DNA of 7,770 nucleotides. Origin: Pseudomonadota bacterium. Lineage in GTDB: Bacteria; Pseudomonadota; Gammaproteobacteria; Steroidobacterales; GCA-2729495. Under the pieces are notes generated by a model, which saw nothing but the letters and a program-made list of their open reading frames with translations, was not told the DNA's origin and made no database searches. Location of the stretch: the NCBI GenBank assembly GCA_030836925.1, contig JAUPLK010000066.1, forward strand, positions 1-7,770, given 5' to 3'. Positions 4,897-7,770 of this stretch are shown here, piece after piece; position 1 is the stretch's first letter; each line of letters begins with the position of its first letter. The translations under genes were made by a program, and so were the position numbers.

Positions 4897-5301
4897 ATGG
4901 CTCTCGACATCTACAAGAACTTCGATCTGAACGCCCGCGCGCTCAGCGTCGCCAACCAGCGCCTCGAATTGCTGGCCGACAACGTCGCGAATGCCGATAC
5001 GCCGGGCTACAAGGCCCGCGACATCGATTTCCGCGCAGCGATGCAGAGTGCGGGCAATGGCGGCGAACTCGGCCTCGATTCCACCAGCAGCCGGCATGTA
5101 CAGGCAAACGGTACCGCCGGGGCGAATACCGCAACGCCGATGTACCGGGTGCCTGACCAGCCTTCACTCGACGGCAACACCGTGGACTCGCAGCGGGAAA
5201 ACGCCGCGATCGCCGAGACCTCGGTGCGTTACCAGGCGAGTCTCACCTTCCTGTCGGCGCAGATCCGCAGCCTGCGCGACGCCATCAACGGAGGACGCTG
5301 A
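4897..5301 (+). CDS. flgB: flagellar proximal rod protein FlgB
   Basis: A 134-residue axial protein of the proximal rod, exported by the flagellar type III system and lacking a cleaved signal. The N-terminal rod motif LELLADNVANADTPGYKARDIDFRAAM (23-49) is diagnostic. The C-terminal partner helix runs NTVDSQRENAAIAETSVRYQASLTFLSAQI (94-123). The middle (about 50-80) is rich in Ser, Ala and Gly and variable. The frame stays open far upstream of 4897, but the true start is the ATG with GGAG six bases before it, just after the sigma-54 promoter. It is first in the rod-hook operon; flgC follows after two bases. Confidence 0.95.
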   Translation: MALDIYKNFDLNARALSVANQRLELLADNVANADTPGYKARDIDFRAAMQSAGNGGELGLDSTSSRHVQANGTAGANTATPMYRVPDQPSLDGNTVDSQRENAAIAETSVRYQASLTFLSAQIRSLRDAINGGR

Positions 5302-5303
5302 TC

Positions 5304-5723
5304 ATGAGCATGTTCCGGATCTTCGACATTTCCGGCTCGGCGATGAGCGCACAGTCGGTACGACTGAACACCACTGCCAGCAACCTCGCCAACGCCAACA
5401 CGGTGGCCAGTTCACCGGATGCCGCCTATCGCTCGCGCCAGCCGGTGTTCCAGACCGTCATGAACAGCAGTGCCGGCGCCGCCGCACCGGAAAGTGCCGG
5501 CGTGCGTGTGGCCGGCGTGGTCGAGACCAGCGCGGAGCCGGCCCGGCTCTACGAACCCGGCAACCCGATGGCCGACAAGGATGGCTACATCTACATGTCG
5601 AACGTCAACCCGGTCGACGAACTGGTCAACATGATTTCGGCATCGCGCTCCTACCAGAGCAACGTCGAGGTGCTCAACACCTCGAAGGAACTGCTGATGC
5701 GCACCCTGAGCATTGGCCAGTAG
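5304..5723 (+). CDS. flgC: flagellar proximal rod protein FlgC
   Basis: A 139-residue rod protein that stacks with FlgB, FlgF and FlgG. The N-terminal helix and loop MFRIFDISGSAMSAQSVRLNTTASNLANANT (3-33) and the C-terminal NPVDELVNMISASRSYQSNVEVLNTSKELLMRTLSIGQ (102-139) are characteristic, and the YEPGNPMADKDGYI segment (83-96) is the family's central motif. Length is normal. GGAGGA (5290-5295), inside the end of flgB, is its ribosome site eight bases before the ATG. The two-base gap suggests coupled translation with flgB. Confidence 0.95.
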   Translation: MSMFRIFDISGSAMSAQSVRLNTTASNLANANTVASSPDAAYRSRQPVFQTVMNSSAGAAAPESAGVRVAGVVETSAEPARLYEPGNPMADKDGYIYMSNVNPVDELVNMISASRSYQSNVEVLNTSKELLMRTLSIGQ

Positions 5724-5757
5724 CCATGCAATCCCCCATTAAAGGAGTAAGCGGACA

Positions 5758-6432
5758 ATGACCGGAATAAGCGGTACCGATTCCCTGCTGTCCAGCCTGC
5801 AGACACCGGCGCCGGCAGGGCGCAAGGACTCGAAGAGTCTTGGCCAGGAGGATTTCCTGGCCCTGATGATCACGCAGCTGCAGAGCCAGGATCCGCTGAA
5901 GCCCATGGAAAACGGGGAATTCATCGGCCAGATGGCCCAGTTCAGCACCGTCACGGGCATCGCCGAGATGACCGAATCGGTCAACTCGCTTGCCGAGTCC
6001 TACAACTCGGGCCAGGCCCTGCAGGCCGCCTCGATGGTCGGTCGCACGATCCTCACGGAAGACAGTTCCGCGTCGCTGGCACCGGGAAAACCGCTGACCG
6101 GAGCCGTTGAACTGCCCTACGCGACACAGGCAGCAAAGGTCCGCATCTACAGCGACACCGGTCAGCTCGTCCGCGAACTGCCGCTCGGCCCGCAGGATGC
6201 CGGCATCAGCAACTTCAGCTGGGATGGCACGCTGGCCAACGGCCAGACGGCACCGGCTGGCCGATACTCCATGACCGCGGCAATTGAAAGTCGCAATGGC
6301 GATACCGCACTGGCCACCTACGTCGCCTCGAAGGTTTCAAGCGTGACCCTGTCGGGCAACGGCAGCGGTGCACAGCTGCGCACCGATGGCGGTGCAAGCA
6401 TCGGCTTCGCACAGATCAAGGCAGTCATGTAG
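5758..6432 (+). CDS. flgD: flagellar hook-capping protein FlgD
   Basis: A 224-residue scaffold that caps the growing hook and guides FlgE polymerisation, then is removed. The N-terminal export and capping region has the family hallmark LGQEDFLALMITQLQSQDPLKPMENGEFIGQMAQFSTV (28-65). Next comes a Ser/Asn-rich helix, then the Tudor/Ig-like hook domains with FSWDGTLANGQTAPAGRYSMTAA (153-175). Length matches the family. AAAGGAG (5741-5747) lies 10 bases before the ATG. It follows flgC after 34 bases and precedes flgE by 47, with no terminator seen, so it belongs to the same operon. Confidence 0.95.
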   Translation: MTGISGTDSLLSSLQTPAPAGRKDSKSLGQEDFLALMITQLQSQDPLKPMENGEFIGQMAQFSTVTGIAEMTESVNSLAESYNSGQALQAASMVGRTILTEDSSASLAPGKPLTGAVELPYATQAAKVRIYSDTGQLVRELPLGPQDAGISNFSWDGTLANGQTAPAGRYSMTAAIESRNGDTALATYVASKVSSVTLSGNGSGAQLRTDGGASIGFAQIKAVM

Positions 6433-6479
6433 GCGCGGAACACGCCTGCATCCATCAGCAATTCAAACGGAGACACATC

Positions 6480-7679
6480 ATGTCATTTCAGGTAGCACTC
6501 AGCGGTCTCAACGCAGCATCCACGGACCTGCAGATCACCTCGAACAACATCGCCAACGCCAACACCAACGGCTTCAAGACCTCACGTGGCGAATTCGCCG
6601 ACGTGTATTCCGGCGATGCGGTCGGCATCGGCAACGGCGTGCGCCTCAGTGATGTCCGCCAGGAATTCACCCAGGGCAACGTCGAGATCACCTCGCGCCA
6701 GCTCGACCTTGCCATCAGCGGCAACGGCTTCTTTGTCACCAGCGACAACGGCAGCCTGCTGTACTCGCGCGTCGGCGCGTTCGGCCTGGATGCCAACGGC
6801 ATCGTGCAAAATGCCGAAGGTGAGCGGCTGCAGGTCTACCCACCGGTTGCCGGCACAGCCGGTTTCAATACCGGTGCCCTTTCCGACCTGCAAATCACCA
6901 CGGACACCTCACCGCCGGTCGCCAGCACGCAGGTCGACATGGGCATCAACCTGCCGGCCAATGCCACCATTCCGGTCGTCGCACCCTTCGATCCGAACGA
7001 CCCGCTGACCTACAACCACAGCACCTCGACGATCCTGTTCGATTCGCTCGGGGTATCGCACACGGCCAGCTATTTCTTCAGCAAGACAGCGCCCGGCTGG
7101 GACGTGAACATGACCTTTGACGGTGCAGCCGTTGGTGGCGCACAGCCATTTACCTTTGACTCCACCGGCGCCATCGCGACACCGGCCGGCGGCAACGTGA
7201 CATTCCCGGCCGTCACGCCGACCAACGGTGCGAATCCGTTGACCGTGGGGCTGGCCCTGGGCAACTCCACGCAGTACGGCGCCGACTTTACCGTCAACAG
7301 CCTCAATCCAGACGGGCAGGCAGCGGGCCGCCTGCGCGGCATTGAGGTCAGTGCAACAGGCGTGATTTTCGCCCGCTTCTCGAATGGCGAGTCCGAGTCG
7401 CTGGGCAAGGTCGCACTGGCGAATTTCTCCAACCCGGAAGGCCTGCAGAAGATCAGCGACACGTCGTTCCAGGAAACCTTCAGCTCGGGTGTCGCACAGC
7501 GCGGCGAGGCCACCGAGTCCAACTTCGGCCTGTTGCAGTCCGGCGCCCTCGAGGCCTCCAACGTGGATCTGACCGAACAGCTGGTCCGCCTGATCACCGC
7601 ACAGCGGCTCTTCCAGGCCAACGCGCAGGTGATCTCCACCGAAGATTCGGTAACGCAGACCATCATCAACATCCGTTAA
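6480..7679 (+). CDS. flgE: flagellar hook protein FlgE
   Basis: A 399-residue hook subunit, close to the usual length of about 400. The N-terminal axial motif MSFQVALSGLNAASTDLQITSNNIANANTNGFK (1-33) is followed by the conserved FTQGNVEITSRQLDLAISGNGFFV stretch, then variable surface domains rich in Thr, Asn, Ala and Pro (about 120-290). The C-terminal axial helix LLQSGALEASNVDLTEQLVRLITAQRLFQANAQVIST ends the protein. No Cys was seen in the sequence, common for exported axial proteins. GGAGA (6469-6473) precedes the ATG. flgF begins 11 bases after the stop. Confidence 0.96.
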   Translation: MSFQVALSGLNAASTDLQITSNNIANANTNGFKTSRGEFADVYSGDAVGIGNGVRLSDVRQEFTQGNVEITSRQLDLAISGNGFFVTSDNGSLLYSRVGAFGLDANGIVQNAEGERLQVYPPVAGTAGFNTGALSDLQITTDTSPPVASTQVDMGINLPANATIPVVAPFDPNDPLTYNHSTSTILFDSLGVSHTASYFFSKTAPGWDVNMTFDGAAVGGAQPFTFDSTGAIATPAGGNVTFPAVTPTNGANPLTVGLALGNSTQYGADFTVNSLNPDGQAAGRLRGIEVSATGVIFARFSNGESESLGKVALANFSNPEGLQKISDTSFQETFSSGVAQRGEATESNFGLLQSGALEASNVDLTEQLVRLITAQRLFQANAQVISTEDSVTQTIINIR

Positions 7680-7690
7680 GCAGATAGCCA

Positions 7691-7770
7691 ATGGACAGAA
7701 TGATCTACGTGGCGATGTCGGCGGCCCGCAGCGCACAGCAGGCCCAGACCGTCACCAGTCACAACATCGC
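7691..7770 (+). CDS. flgF: flagellar distal/proximal rod protein FlgF, N-terminal fragment
   Basis: The window ends inside this gene; only 26 complete codons are present. They read MDRMIYVAMSAARSAQQAQTVTSHNI, matching the characteristic FlgF start MDRxIYVAMSGA and the beginning of the rod motif (HNIA for NNLA). FlgF joins FlgB, FlgC and FlgG in the rod. The leader has no clear Shine-Dalgarno (GCAGATAGCCA before the ATG), so translation may depend on readthrough coupling from flgE. No promoter was seen in the 11-base gap, so it is probably the fifth gene of the operon; flgG and later genes are expected beyond the edge. Confidence 0.9.
   Translation, partial: MDRMIYVAMSAARSAQQAQTVTSHNI

Noticed and set aside
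6077..6092. TGGCAC inside flgD as a further sigma-54 promoter
   Set aside because: No TTGC-like -12 element with GC follows at the required spacing, and it lies within coding sequence.
7680..7690. Promoter or terminator between flgE and flgF
   Set aside because: The gap is only 11 bases and has no hairpin or promoter-like element; the genes are read as one operon.

Overview
The window looks like chromosomal DNA from a flagellated, GC-rich proteobacterium, most likely a gammaproteobacterium of the Pseudomonas/Xanthomonas/Chromatiales kind. The reasons are the gene order flgN-flgM-flgA divergent from flgBCDEF, a textbook sigma-54 promoter in front of flgB, and a sigma-28 type promoter in front of flgM. 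This placement is inference from gene order and promoter style; no species can be named from the sequence alone.

Left part (about 1-2120), all on the minus strand: a small secreted histidine-rich protein of unknown function, then a UspA-type universal stress protein and an agmatine deiminase. The last two are separated by 11 bases and are probably co-transcribed. A perfect 12-bp inverted repeat separates the histidine-rich gene from the stress-protein gene. Positions 1-130 hold no gene that I can support, only the 3' flank of the deiminase gene and one weak hairpin.

Middle (2121-4711): a plus-strand HDOD-domain signalling protein diverges from the histidine-rich gene and runs tail to tail into flgN with no base between the stop codons. 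On the minus strand follow, in transcription order, flgA (P-ring chaperone), flgM (anti-sigma-28) and flgN (hook-junction/filament-cap chaperone). The flgA-flgM gap carries a near-consensus sigma-28 promoter, so flgMN can be transcribed late, independently of flgA.

Right part (4712-7770): a 185-base divergent control region, then flgB, flgC (proximal rod), flgD (hook cap), flgE (hook) and the first 26 codons of flgF. The control region has a perfect sigma-54 promoter for flgB, a one-mismatch sigma-54 promoter facing flgA, and a palindrome plus repeated TGCCGC half-sites between them that could bind an activator. The flgBCDEF genes are tightly packed and form one operon that runs off the right edge.

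Together the flagellar genes show the usual assembly hierarchy: sigma-54 makes rod, hook and P-ring parts, and the sigma-28 flgMN promoter raises FlgM and FlgN at the late stage. I see no mobile element, CRISPR, RNA gene or clearly new multi-gene system. The less ordinary items are the control architecture, the HDOD gene next to flgN, the histidine-rich secreted protein, and a pair of CTGAATCAG palindromes one helical turn apart.
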